A DNA stretch of 64,000 bases, from assembly GCA_021904315.1 (NCBI GenBank), contig CM038907.1:25055223-25119222 (forward strand), written 5' to 3'. The notes beneath the pieces were generated by a model that was not told where the DNA came from, did no database searches, and saw nothing but the letters and a program-made list of their open reading frames with translations. Of the stretch, positions 10,696 through 23,792 are shown in pieces. Both the position numbers and the translations under genes were made by a program. The first letter of the stretch is position 1. Each line of letters opens with the position of its first letter. The stretch comes from Sphagnum magellanicum (taxonomy: Eukaryota; Streptophyta; Sphagnopsida; Sphagnales; Sphagnaceae).

Positions 10696-13459
10696 ATAAA
10701 CAATATGGTTAGTAAAACTTTACTCAAGTAAAGACAATTGATAATCAATAAAACTTTCACAAAATGCGAACAATTATTCTTGTAAGCTTCAAGATTCTTA
10801 TTGATTGTGTGCAAATATTTCATTTATTAGTAATCACGTATGAATCCATAGTTTTTGTGTGTTTTAAAACAAGTTGATAGGCTTTCCAAAATTGGGAGTT
10901 TTGCTAATGTGCAAGAGCATTTTTAATGAGACTTTTTTGCATGCACGTTGCCCTGTTGTGATCCTAATTTGTTGAAATATTTTTATCTTGTTAGGCTTTA
11001 TGCAAATGTCAAACTTGAAAAAGGATACAAATAAGAAAGAATGGGGCAATTTAAGACGCCTGATAGAAAGCTCATATATGATTTATTTTTCTTTGAAATA
11101 ATGAAAGTGAACATCAATGACATATGCAAAATCAATGCAAAAATGCATGTAACAAAAAGGACAAATTGTAGAAATGAAGAAGCATAGGGGAACACAACAA
11201 AACTAGGAGCATGGAGTCCAATATTGATGTTGGAACTTTTCACATTGCAAGGACACAATTTGTGCCCATGAGTTGATACTTACGACACCAACAAAATTCC
11301 TAGATGTGAATTCCACTCTTGTGCAATGCAAATAACACCACTTTTGAATATCTTGGATTCTCTTTGTAAAGGACGATGGTTTTGGCTCTTTTTGTACATT
11401 TGTTTGCTTTAGTAGAACAATGGGTTTTCTCTTGTGCATGTGTTTGTTATGCCCTCAATGGCAAACTTTCTTTTTTCACACACTTTTTTTCTTGCACACA
11501 TTTTTTGCATCTTTTTTAGTTTTTGACACATTTTTTTTATTCTTGTGCCTTCAAAATTTTCACCATGAAAACAAGAAAGCAAAAAAACTTTAAATACACA
11601 TGAGCTCTCACATTACTCACATTGAAGTTATTTTATGGGCACCAAATTCGGTACCAAATTCATTTTACCTTGAGTTTTGGAGCAAAACCCAATTTAATAC
11701 CTCATTGATTTCCTTTGTATCAATTTTGTCCTGCTTTTTGAATGTCATCGACCAAATTGGGGGATTAAACTTTATAGATAACTTTGTATTTCAACCCAAA
11801 TAATCTTCAAAAACCCCACACATGAAATGACTTGAAACACATTGATGTGTATCACTTTTAAATATACACATCATAAGTTTTAAATCCAAAAGTATGACAT
11901 ATTTTTCTATTGGTGTAACATGTGACATCCAAGCCATTATCGTTTAAACTAAACACGAAGTTTTGGATTGGAAATTGTGATCAAAGTCTAGGATAAATGA
12001 CTTGGGGCAAATTGAACCAATTGCCACTAGCACACCATCCATTAAAAGCCATGATTGACTCAATTATAAATGAACACCAATTTTAACTTCACCTTGGTGA
12101 CCTTGCTAATAAAATATAAATTGCAAAGGTAGGTATAAATAGGTAGAAGTACGTATAAACATGGAGGCTACTTGGCAAGTAGATGCATGTAAATGGTTGG
12201 TACATAGGTAAATGCTAACATATTATTAGCATGTAAACAATAACATAAATTAAATTAAAATCACTATGTGGTTAACTAGGGACTTGAAACCCAAATTAAT
12301 GGAAAATGTTTCTCTATATCCATCATCCATCCATTGTGGTCTTTCAATGGCTATTGGTTCAATCCAATGTTGGATAGATCATGGTCCTTTTCCCATAATT
12401 AGTGGTGGGGTAGGGTCTTTGTGATTTTTTTCCTCTTCCACACAAGGTAAGGTAGATGTGCCAAAAATGACCTTTATTAAAATGAATTCAAATTTGTTTT
12501 GAAGTTAGGGTTTTTTAACCTCTAAAAAAATTACCTTGTGTAGATATATTATAGTTTTATATATTTTTAATTTATCATTCAATATCTAATAAATAGATAA
12601 TTATTTATGGATTCTAGAAGTCATTGACAAAAAAGGGATCTAGACAATAGATTGGTTTGATATTGACAAAATATGTATATCATATTTTGACACTAATTGA
12701 CTATTTTTGTGTTCTTCTTTTTCAAAACATGATGTAATGATGTTTTATTAATGTTTCCTTAAGTTGAAATGTCCATCATTGATGATAGCCATTTCAACTA
12801 TTTGAAAATTATAATCTCAAACTACTAATTCTCAAAATTATCCCATATCAATATCAAAAAATTATTTTATTTCATTTAAAAGTCCCCTTCAACATTTAAT
12901 ACTACAAAATTAATATTATTTATTCAACCCCTTTAATCAATTTGCTTGTAACTTAATCCTACCACCTTCATTTCATCTTTGCATGCTATGCATAGAAATA
13001 TCTAAAGGAAGTTCAAGTTCAAATTGATTATGTTTGAAAATTTGTCAAATTGTATTTATTCCTTCCATCAAATAATGACCACCAACAAATTATTTATCGA
13101 AAAGTGTATTTAGTTTGATATATTTACATTGATTGGAAATTTAGAAGCTACCAAATAATGTTCACAAAATCCATATTTAGCAAATTAAATTCCAACATAT
13201 TTTCATTTAATCACACAAATAATGTTTTTAAAAATAAAATAGGTGAAAAAAAAGTTGACCCTAAATATCAATTGGTTTTTGGCCCATGGTTGGTTTTGAA
13301 CACATATACCTTATCCAAAAAAAATTTACGGTGAAAGCATAATGTGTTGAACCAAAATGGACATCACAAACATTGTTTTTAAAAGTGATGAAAAGTAATT
13401 AAAGGCTATATGACAATTGCATAATATCTTCAAACTTTTAAAACAAAAGGTAGCAAATG

Positions 13460-13499
<40 letters not shown>

Positions 13500-16400
13500 T
13501 TCAATCACATGAGTTGGTCAAACACATTATATATGACACATGAGGATCAAAATTTGAGACTTTTTCACATGTTCATTTTGAAATGAAATATGTTATAAAA
13601 TCCACAATGAACTTAAAAATGAAGAATTAGAAAAAAAAACTATTTAGGACCAATATGTATATTAATAGTATGAAGAATGGTGTGAAATCAATGATTTCAT
13701 GAATAATATTTTAGGCATGATGAACATCTAATAATTTTCCCATTCAAACATAATTACAATCGAAAAATCAAATAAAATGAATGAAGTGAAAGTAAAAATT
13801 CACATTAATATTCACTAATTTACTAGACTTATATTGGAATAAAATAAACTATAAATAAAGGCGATTGAATCATTCTATATATAAGTTATGGACTTGAAAA
13901 AATGAGTTAATTTTGAATTAATGTGAAGGCTTGGAATTGTGAAAGGGCTAACAAAGGGATTGCAAAATTTGTGTATTCATGTGCGGACTTTGTAGTTGCC
14001 ACTTTTTGTCCATTGTACTCTGCTTTCACATTATATTATTTATTCGTCTATTAAGTAATAACCCCGTTTACCAATTTTTATAATTAAAATATAATAATAG
14101 CCACATGTTATGCAAAAGGGTTGGTTTTTCAAATACCCAACCTAATATTTGATTCAATAACCATCTAGTATCTTGTCAAGGTGATTTTTTGTAGGTAAAA
14201 CCCCCAAAATAAAAATCTTCATTCATAATGTGTTCTTCACAATTGCCAACCCACATTGTTCAAATTCAAATTAAAAAGGAAGTTGAAAGTGGAGCTAAAA
14301 TTGAAGGAATGCAACAAAATGAATAGCAACGATTCCAAGTTTTTATGCTTCAAGATCAAAAAGCCTATTGGGATGAAACATAAAAGGGTATGGGTTGGTT
14401 GTTGGTTTTCATCAAAATAATAACTTGCCCATAGGGGTCTTGTTGGATTTCTATGGAATATATATGAGACATGTAAAGTTTATATGTGCAAATTTTAACC
14501 CATTTTGGACCCTACATGTTGGTTAAACATAACCTACCCTTGGACCTTTATTCATAAGTGGCCATTTATGGTTCAATATAGCCAAGTTACAAAAGGTGCA
14601 TTGGCAACTAAACACTACAAAAAGAATATGGTATTTTTCACACAAAAGGTCATGAATAATTTTCACACGTGTGTGAGATAATTTTTTGATTTCATCCATT
14701 ATAATGTATAATATGGCATATATTATATTAAAATTATTATTTGACATTAAAATATGATTTGTATTATATCTACTCATTTGCATGAAAGGGTGCAAGTATG
14801 TTCAAAGATGCCAAAAACCATGTTAGATAGTGGTGAAAACTATAAACTTTTTTACATATGCTTTTGTTTTGACATATTATAGTTATGTTAATGATTATAA
14901 GTTGTGCTAAATGACTAATGTGAATGTTGAGGAATTCAAATTAAGAATTCATTAAATCTAATTATGGGTTTTGGTTTTTTAAATAACTTTTGATCTTAAA
15001 CAACATTTGCATTAGAATTAGTCAATTTTACAAAGGACTAGGGGAAAGGACTTTTTCAACATCAAAATTTTGATGGTACAAAAATCTACATGATAATAAC
15101 TTGTTAGCCACACTAAAAAAAACATAGAATTTAACATTGATGGAATTTGGAAATTTTAAAAATTCAAAATATGTTTCAAAATCTCAAAATTTCAAGAATC
15201 TTTTATCACATGTAAATGAGATGTAAAGTACATGGCATATAAAACGAAGTTGTAGCTTATAATTTTTAAAAACCACTTAAAGTAGTTAACATATTTTGGT
15301 AGGATTTGAAATTATAATAATTTAGAAAACTATAATGCATAATTTGACAAAATTTGCACACTTTGAAAATTTCATATTTATTCAACAATGATTAACACAA
15401 AAACATGTGATATATTGGGATAACTATATGTATTTTTAATAAAAATTTGCAAAAAAAATCATTCAAAACTTATTTCATATGAAAAAAAAAAAAAAAAAAA
15501 AAACCCACAATCTTTTTATTGTAGTCCCATTGGCTGCTTTTAACATATTTGCTCTTGAAAATGAAAAAAAATAAATATCAAACTTTCAAAACCTTTTTTT
15601 TTCATCCATCCACCATTTTATGCAATGATATTGTCAAAACATATTGTTATCTACTACCAACAAATCAAACATAAACTATTATTGTGATTTTTAGTTTAAC
15701 TTTAAGGTTCTTCAACTCTTAATTTAGTTTTGATTTGAATTTTTTTTATCACACAACTTAGATTCTTGATTTGAAAATGTAAGTTGTACTTATTTTTGAG
15801 TCAAACAAATTGTTATGAAAATAATGCTACACACATAACGTGAGAAACACAAAGAAACAAATGTTCATTTCAAATTTCACATACATGCTCTTATTTTTCC
15901 TACCAATGTAAAAGATTCAACAAATGATGAATTGAACCTAAAAATGAGGGGAGAGGAATTAATCCAACCAAAATCCTAACTCAAGGTTTTAAATTTATAA
16001 ATAAAAATTTTAAAATTAAAAAAAAGAAAAAAAAAAGCTCGCATATGAATATGTATGTGTGGATGAAAAATGATCCATATCCATAATGTGTATGGATAAA
16101 AGGTGATCCAATTCAACTTGATGAACAAGTTATGAATATAAAGAATGTTAATTATGTCCAATAATTTGGCTCAAGGTTATCAATTATTGAAAATAATCAA
16201 GGCCTCTAGTTAACCAATATTAGTCTTTTGCCAATTACCTAGTCCACAATTATTTGTGTGAAAACATTTATACATATGATAATCACTTGGCATCACTAGA
16301 TGGTCTTTTGAAACATTTGTGTAACAACCTCATGATCATATAGGTATATATCTATTAAAGAAGGTTTGTTTGTTTGTTTTGTTTGTCACTTTGAGATCTC

Positions 16401-17299
16401 TCAAACCATGATGTCTCATGTCATGCTCTTGGTATGGTTCGAAAGCCCTTGATGACGGTTCAATGAGTGTGATTTCTTTGAAGTGATTTCATAAATTTTA
16501 GAGCGGAGATATTGAATTTTGAATAATTAATTTAAATTTTAATATATTTTCTCCACAATTGGGTTCTATTGTCAAAGCTCCTATTCACATGGGCCACACT
16601 TGGAGAGGATATAAGCTAATGGATTCCAATGTGAGGTGATCAATGCTCCCACTTTGGTAGTGGAGCATGCAAAGGGCACTCTACTCTTGCTTTTTGCATC
16701 CACAAGCTTTCTAGCAACCTTTGCTTGCTATAAATCAATTTCACAAATGGCCCCTACTTGTCCTCGTCCATCCAATCCTCCTCTTCTTTGTACGAATCCT
16801 TCTTCCTTACCCTAGTTAGGAGATTAGTTAGATGCGCATATTTTGGAAATATACCATATAACACACACATATGCACACAACAACTTTTTGTGCACTTTTA
16901 TCGTTGATATTTTTCTCCTCGCCTCTTGACGAGTCTCTTGGTCTCATGGGGACCCAATGAATGGATGGATGGATGGAAGGAAGGGCATTCACACAATCCC
17001 AAAAAGTCGAATGCGAAAAAAACACACACACACACACACACACATATCCACGACCATTCGAATATGTCAAGCTCTCCAATGAAAGGCAAGAGCATGAAAT
17101 CATGCATGCAAAACAACAAAGGCAAAAACTCCAATAGGGAAAAGAAGGGGTTTATCCCTTTCAATAGCATCTAAAGCCACCAGTAGTAGTAGTAGTAATG
17201 GTAGAAGTAGTAGTATTGAGATAACCCAACTATGGCAACACAGGTTAATCTAACACTGGTAAGTTTGTCTACTTCATATCCAATAATCAGCCAAAAAAA
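10696..17299. other. AT-rich intergenic with microsatellites
   Basis: No gene is supported. Simple repeats seen are an AT run at 13,462-13,497, a 22-base A run at 15,482-15,503, GGAT/GGAA repeats at about 16,962-16,983, a CA run at 17,022-17,044 and AGT repeats at about 17,181-17,215. GGTAGGTA-type degenerate repeats occur at about 12,127-12,230. The longer open frames here (such as 14,523-14,795 and 16,828-17,174) are shadows of AT or CA tracts. Confidence 0.6.
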
Positions 17300-17568
17300 A
17301 CACTCCCTAAACCCTAAACCCTATCCTAGGTTTAACACTCCCTAAACCCTAAACCCTATCCTAGGTTTAACCCTCCCTAAACCCTAAACCCTATCCTAGG
17401 TTTAACACTCCCTAAACCCTAAACCCTAGGTTTAATACTCCCTAAACCCTAAACCCTATCCTAGGTTTAACACTCCCTAAACCCTAAACCCTATCCTAGG
17501 TTTAACACTCCCTAAACCCTAAACCCTAGGTTTAATACTCCCTAAACCCTAAACCCTATCCTAGGTTT
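17300..17568. repeat. Telomere-like minisatellite, eight units of 35 or 30 bp
   Basis: The array consists of eight units. A full unit is about 35 bp: ACACTC, then CCTAAACCCTAAACCCTA, then TCCTAGGTTTA. Units 4 and 7 lack the five bases ATCCT and are about 30 bp. Each unit thus holds two to three CCCTAAA telomeric heptamers and one TTTA box in the opposite orientation around a CCTAGG palindrome. The order of long and short units (L L L S L L S L) suggests higher-order duplication of an L-L-S block. Confidence 0.85.
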
Positions 17569-19733
17569 TCTTTTGCTTTTTGTTTTTGTTTTCCTTCCCC
17601 ACCAAAGTAGTGTGTCACAGTAATTTGAATGTATTTAAAGGTGTTTAAATAGTGTCATAACCAGTGTTGGGTGTGTTTACCCCGGTTAGGCCAGTTACGA
17701 CCGTGGGTTCTGGTTTTGGTTAGTAGAAACCAAACTGGAACCAGGTCTAATGTTGTGGATCAGGAACTGGAACTGGAACCAAAACTAGGTCTAAAAATGA
17801 GACCCCCTTCTCGAACTGGAATTTAACTTTTTGAAATTCTTTCTATAAGCCATGGGGGCAGGGGGGAAAAAAATAATAATAAAAAGAAAAATAAGAAATA
17901 AGAAATAAGAAGAAGCCAATTTTTGTTTTTCATTTTTTGGGCTGATAATTTAAATCTCAAAATTCATCCACTTTTGTTGGGATTTCTCACTGGTATAAAT
18001 GTTGGATGGATGGATGGATGAGTTTCATGGTCAACATTGTTACCATGATGAACCTTTAGGGCTATGGGGAGCCCCCAAAAAAAAACCCCACAAAAAACTT
18101 TCAAATATTTTTTTAGGGCTGACCATGCATCCATTTCCGGGCAGAAATTATTGTCGCGGTTTTGTAAACTTAGGAGCAAATTTAAACCGAAAAAAAGGAT
18201 AGGTCCACTCAATTTCGCCTTGCTCGCCAATTATCTCCCATAACCGGCTCGAGGCCACCGGCTACCGGATATAGTCTCGGCACTCCCATACCGTATAACT
18301 ACTACCCATTTCTTTTTTAAGATTTTTTTTTGGGGGGGAATATTTCAAATAAAATTTTATTTAATTTAAAAAAATTCAAACGGAATTGAGAGAATTTTTT
18401 TAAAAAAAATCCTATCATACAAAATGATTGGGCGGAACTCACAATTGGGCCGCTAAATTTCAGTTTTAGAAGAAAGCCGTGTTGACCGAGTGTGCAACAT
18501 GGGGTAGTAGCCAATGGAAATTATATTTGTTAGATTATAACGAAAATCACACGATCCGGATTCCGGAACATATTCGATGAGACCTTATTCGACACAATAC
18601 ACATACGACCTTTCCCCATAGAACCTTCTTCTTTCGGTCGAGTCGAGTCATCTTAGCAAAAAAAAAAAAAGCCAATGCAAGTTGAATTTGGTACCCAATG
18701 ACGGGGTTCGAACATGATGGATTTTTCACAAATTCTATTTGCGGGATTGGTATGGACGAATAGGGTGTGTGGGGGACGAGACGGGATGGGACGGGATGAG
18801 CTTGTGGACCACATACTCGGACGGAGTGCATCTATCTATCTATCTATCTACTCATTGAATCTCAATCCCGATTGAAATTCAATGGCCCGACCGACCCGAG
18901 CCTTCATACAACCTCTTGTTTTGTTCCGAGTGGGGCTACAAAAAGGCAATGACCTTTATTTGGGGAGCCTCCAAAGATTTTTATTTATTTTTTGAGTGAT
19001 GGGCCAATCAAATTGGCCCAAATTTTTTTTTAAAAAATTAAAAATAGACGACTCAAGAGGCACCTCATCTAATTAAATAGGGTGAATAGGAGGATTGAGA
19101 TCCATAAGTAAATAGAAGCAACAATTACCACATTCCCATGTTACTTACCCTTGGCTACTCATTTTAGATACCCGGCGATAATCTTCCGGGTAGATTAAAT
19201 TAAATTAAAATTAAAAAAAATTAAAGACCCATTGGTTATCAATAATGTCAATGTAATAATACTCTCGATTATCAATTTTCCTGAGTTGATTTTGGGATAT
19301 TAACTGATTTTTAGAAATTTAAAATGCTTTAGAATTTTTATTTTATTTTATTTTATTTTCCTATTTTTAAAAATTAATTTTCTACTATAATTTTCTATCA
19401 TAAACATGTTTAGTGTTTTAGTATTGATAACTTATCTTGATGATAATCGGGTAATTCCGGTAAGTTAGCCATCACTTGTTTGTTGGAACTAACACAAGAA
19501 CCATACCATTGAACTATCTTTTTGTTAGATTTGGAATAAAAACTAAAATGAAGGGAAAAAAAAACTCTTAAACATAGGTGCAAATTCTTTGGGTAAGAAA
19601 GTTATTTTTTAAAAAAGTTGACAAGTAAGTTGGATTTTATAAATAAATAATAATTAAGTGTAAAATGTAGATCCATACTTAGGTATACAAGTTAATTGGC
19701 AATGGAAAGGTAAGTTGCATTTATTTTGTTGTT
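17569..19733. other. Intergenic, patchy GC, no gene seen
   Basis: The region is mixed: CpG-containing patches (about 17,690-17,800, 18,200-18,310 and 18,700-18,910) lie between AT-rich DNA. There is an ATCT microsatellite at about 18,829-18,850. Small hairpins such as TACCCGG/CCGGGTA occur near 19,170-19,193. Open frames at 17,964-18,230 and 18,547-18,831 (minus) show no domain. Confidence 0.5.
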
Positions 19734-20050
19734 GGCCTTGCCTACCAAGGCAAGGATATTGTGTTTAGATTCAATATAGAGTATGGTAGCTTAAAGGATT
19801 TTGGCCCCTAGGTAATAATAATAGGTCTATTTTTATATGAGGATTTTTGAAAGATGATATTTTGGCTTGTGTTGAAACTTGAGATTAGTTATAGAGTTAT
19901 AATGTCTTGAAGGATTTTGGTTTCTTTCAGAGGATTTATTGAAGATTATGTTTTTGCATGGTGAAATATTTGAGTTTCCATAATTCTTCTTCTTTTGCCT
20001 TAAGATACTTCAAAAATTAAATGGCAAGGCCACGGTGTGACACACCCCTT
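19734..20050 (+). repeat. Dispersed repeat, copy 1 (second copy in SPS intron 7)
   Basis: About 300 bp is highly similar to 29,214-29,569. The repeat begins with GGCCTTGCC, part of a CCTTGCCT-ACCA-AGGCAAGG hairpin, and GGCAAGGCC occurs at 20,023-20,031 as the inverted match of the start. Homology continues beyond this into GTGTGACACACCCCTT (20,035-20,050). The sequence upstream of 19,733 is not shared with copy 2. No protein is encoded. It is probably a non-autonomous transposable element; no target duplication was identified. Confidence 0.75.
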
Positions 20051-22379
20051 TTGTTCATTTGGCAATAGGGCAAATGTTAATTTTGTGAGGAAAATGTTGA
20101 TTTGGAGCCAAGTTTCGACAATAGAATTCGTGAATGGCACTAGCTCACATCCAACCTTTGGAAGGCGAATGGATGCCTTCAATTGTCAAACAACATGATT
20201 TTTGCATTAGGGCTTTCAATAACACTAACACACTCTTGTGTTATGCAATCAAACATTGTTCATTTGTGTTGTTCCATTAAATAATAATTTAAAAATTATT
20301 TATTATTCAAAATTAAATATTATAAATTAAATATTATAAAAAAAGTTAAAGTAAAAAATGTTGGTATATATCAGATGCTTGTGGTTTATATATCCGGTGC
20401 TTTGGTTTTTGAGAACCGTGGTTACGAACCTTGAAAATCACCTTGATAAATTGTTTGGGGTCTAATTTTTTATTCAATGTAGGGCATGTATCAGCAAATA
20501 AAAAATAAAAAAATTGGTGCAAATTTTCACCAAAATGAGAAAAATAAAAATAAAAAGGGAATATTCTATCACAATATTGACGGCTTGCATTTTTTCTTTA
20601 AAAAAAAAATCCCCAATGATATTTGTTAATATCATGAAGTTTTTTTCGGCCAATGCTTTACATCAAGTAACACCCTCCAAGCAAAGCATTCTTGAAATAA
20701 GTGCCCCCTCAACTCCACCTTAGGTGAGCACTTATTTTAAGAACACCCCACTCGTCCTTGGGTATTAACCTTCTCTTTTTCTTTTTTCTTTTTTCATATT
20801 TTTGCAATCTATTTCTTTCCCTTATATAAATGCCCCCCAAAAAAAAATCAAAGAAATCAAAGCAACCACCAAATTCAAATAAAAATAATTAGAATAAAAA
20901 TTATTATTTAAATAAATAATTAAAAGGGGCGGGGAAGGGGGGAGACCATGGGTGAAGTATATTATGGGTTGGCAATAAATTATGAGGTGAGAAGGGTAGG
21001 GTTTGTACAAGGTGGGTCTACGGGTACATTTACACTTACTCGCTTGACACCCGTCTATTCCGGGTTCTGATAACCGTTCAACATGGGTATTTGACGGTTC
21101 CATAACCCAAAATGTTCTGATTTGAATGGATCTGTAGTGTTGTTGATTCGGGTATTTTAGACATCTTTTAAAATAAATAAATAAATAAATAAATAAATAA
21201 AACTTTGTGTTAGGGATGGGGTTGCTTCAAGTGGCAACTATAGGAATTCTCCTAACCTAAGTTAAGCTACTTGAGTAAAAAAACAATGGGTTTGCTTGGA
21301 GTGCGAATTAGCATCGGGATACTTAACCCCCTTTACTTATCAATTTAAGAATTTCCAAACAAAGAAGCCCAAATTCATTCATTCATTATTTGTTAAAAGA
21401 TTGTGGTCCCCTTTCACGGTGGTCTCCGTGGGGGCAAAGAAAGGGGGGGGAGGGGGGGGGCCGCAAATCGTATACGTTTTCGATGTTGGAAAAGGGGAGA
21501 TTAGGTTTTGCGGGTTTCTAGGGTTGGACGCCTTCCACACGGAAATTGTGTGGTGTGTTCCATTGCAAATCAGAGGTCTACTACTACGAGTACTTCAAAA
21601 AAAAGGTAACCCAAAGAAGCAAAGAAGCAAAGAATCTTGTATCCCCACACACCACACCACACTACACTAGGCTACCACCCAAGTGGGGAAATGCAAAGCT
21701 CTAGCTACCTTTGAATTTGCTTCCCGAATTTCTTGGGCTCTTTTTGAGCTTGTGGATCTGAAATGAGAGGAGGAGGAACAAAACTCATTTTTATTAACCA
21801 CATCACAACCCCCCCTTTTTTCACTCTCTCAAATTTTACCCACACTTTTATTATGAATGAATGGTCTCCGTTCAACCTAATATTTATTCACAAATGGGTA
21901 ATAGTAAGTGTTAATTTTTAAAATAAATAAATACATAAATAAATAATTCAATAAATAAATCAATCTCCAATCAAATTCCACCTTTGACGGCCTTTTTGGT
22001 GTCATGTTGTACACACACATGCTTATGTTATGTTGGGTGAAAGACTTTTTTTTAGATGCCAAGCTGAACAAGAAACACGTTTGAATTAAACAAGTGGAGA
22101 GCCACCACGACGACGTAAGCAACAAGTTTTCTTGTAAGACCACCCATCCACAAGCTTGTTTAGAGTCCCCCTCATCAAACAAGAGAGAGAGAGTGAGTGA
22201 GATATATCTCGTCCCATGATCCATTTTCAATTGATAATATCTCTAACCAAGGTGAATGAGTGAAGATATTATTAGTGAAACTGTTGTTAGCCTAATTTAT
22301 CTAATAGACTTGACAAAAAAAAATTGATAAAAAATCATGAAGAAGAAACAAATCTTCACCATGAAAAAAGAATCATGAC
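20051..22379. other. Intergenic with simple repeats, no gene seen
   Basis: Notable tracts are an AAAT tetranucleotide run at 21,171-21,200 and a G8-A-G9 tract at 21,443-21,460 that could form a G-quadruplex. The open frame at 21,296-21,670 crosses that G tract and shows no domain, so I do not call it a gene. The minus-strand frames 20,822-21,103 and 21,877-22,230 are likewise unsupported. Confidence 0.5.
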
Positions 22380-22945
22380 CAAACCCTATCAAACAAGCAT
22401 CATAACCATGATATGGTTTATCTAGCCATAGGGGCATAATCAAATCTTTGATTATGCTTGACTTGAGATTTGCATTCTATCAAACCCTATGAAAAAAGGA
22501 TCATAACCATCATATGGTTTACCTAGCTAGAGGAACATGATCAAATCTTTGATTATGCTTGATTTGAAATTTGCATTCCATCAAACCCTATGAAAAAGGA
22601 CCATAACCATGATCAAGCCCTATCAAGCCCTATGAAAAAGGGTCATAACCATGATCAAGCCCCATCAAACCCTATGAAAAAGGGTCATAACCATGATCAA
22701 ACCCCATCAAACCCTATGAAAAAGGGTCATAACCATGATCAAGCCCTATCAAAAAGGGTCGTAACCATGATCAAGCCCTAACAAGCCCTATCAAAAAAGC
22801 ATCATAACCATGGTATGGTTTATCTAGTCATAGGAACATGATCAAATCTTTGATTATGCTTGACTTGAAATTTGCATTCTATCAAACCCTATGAAAAAGG
22901 ACCATAACCATGATATGGGTTGGATAATAACCATGATATATATAC
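22380..22945 (+). repeat. Compound satellite, units of about 101 and 42 bp
   Basis: Longer units of about 101 bp start near 22,380, 22,482 and 22,784. Each begins AAACCCTAT or AAGCCCTAT, continues with CATAACCATGATATGG and ends with GATCAAATCTTTGATTATGC. Between them (about 22,583-22,783) the head of the unit alone is repeated about every 42 bp. Because 42 is divisible by three, one frame (22,590-22,781) stays open and reads MKKGHNHDQ-type 14-residue repeats. I regard this as a by-product and not a gene. Confidence 0.75.
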
Positions 22946-23757
22946 ATGGGGTTTATTTAGACCCACCCAATCCATCTGGCCAGGAGAAAAGTGATGCTCA
23001 GTTCAACAGAAATCCATCAACTAACTTCACTTTTTCCATCCAAAGTGACTTTGATTCCATTTCTCATCCAGGAGGTCGTGGTGGTGGTAGGACCTAAAGT
23101 TACAGAAGATACTCTTAAATGACACCAGAGTCGGGGGAATATTCCAAACCCGTGGTTAGTAGAATAAAGGCCCGCGCCAATTTCTTTTAGTGTAGTTGGA
23201 GAGGGCACCTTATTTACCAAACTTTAAACCTTCATAGGAGAAGGCATTTTGTTTTTTTTAAAAATACACTTACCCTCATTAATTCTTTCGGGTGACACTT
23301 GAAGGGTACCCACCGGATATCACAGTTTAAATTTTTTAAAAATAAAAATAAATAAAACCTGAGCTCCCTTGGGCCCCATTTTACCCATCAAAAGCCATAA
23401 TTATTTCATTTTATTTTACCCATCAAAAGGGTTTGATGGAGCCCAAGGGAGCTCAGGCTAACATAATCAAACCCTTTATTGGGGGGCTCTTGGCTTAAGT
23501 CACAAAAGATTGCCTACACAAGTTACCTTGCTATATATATATATATATATATATAGCTGGGAGAAAAATAAAAATAAAAAAGAGAAAAATAAAGAAAAAT
23601 AAAACTAGTTATTAAACACAAAAGCTCTAGTTAGCTATAGTAGTAATAAATTAAAAATAATAGTTAATTTTTAGTTTTTGGAGGGTAGCAAATAATAAAA
23701 CCAAAAGAGAGAAAAGGGGAGAGGGGAAGACACACACAAACACAGAGTGAGAGACAG
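22946..23757. other. Distal upstream region of SPS
   Basis: No gene is seen. It contains an inverted repeat: CCTGAGCTCCCTTGGGCCCC at 23,358-23,377 pairs with 23,438-23,457, with one mismatch, around a loop holding two TTTTACCCATCAAAAG direct repeats. A TA run lies at 23,532-23,555 and GA/CA-rich text at 23,700-23,757. Confidence 0.6.
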
Positions 23758-23760
23758 AGC

Positions 23761-23785
23761 TTTATATACAGCACTAGTGCTGTAT
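23761..23785 (+). promoter_or_regulatory. Candidate SPS core promoter: TATA box overlapping a palindrome
   Basis: TTTATATAC at 23,761-23,769 is a good plant TATA match about 400 bp upstream of the SPS start codon, which would place transcription start near 23,790-23,800. It overlaps a perfect 20-bp palindrome at 23,766-23,785 with core CAGCACTAGTGCTG. The position is inferred from sequence only. Confidence 0.45.
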
Positions 23786-23792
23786 TACAAAA

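Noticed and set aside
16898-17174. Frames of about 90 codons on both strands near the CA repeat
   Set aside because: They exist because the CA and GGAT repeats contain no stops. Cys-Val and Thr-His runs are microsatellite translations.
18695-18730. GGTTCGAA-like tRNA B-box near 18,705
   Set aside because: No A box at the right distance and no acceptor stem could be drawn, so no tRNA is called.
21296-21670. 124-codon open frame
   Set aside because: It crosses a G8-A-G9 tract giving poly-Gly, has no domain, and sits in repeat-rich intergenic DNA.
22590-22781. Frame with repeated MKKGHNHDQ peptide
   Set aside because: It is a product of a 42-bp satellite period divisible by three. There are no start context or flanking exons to support a gene.
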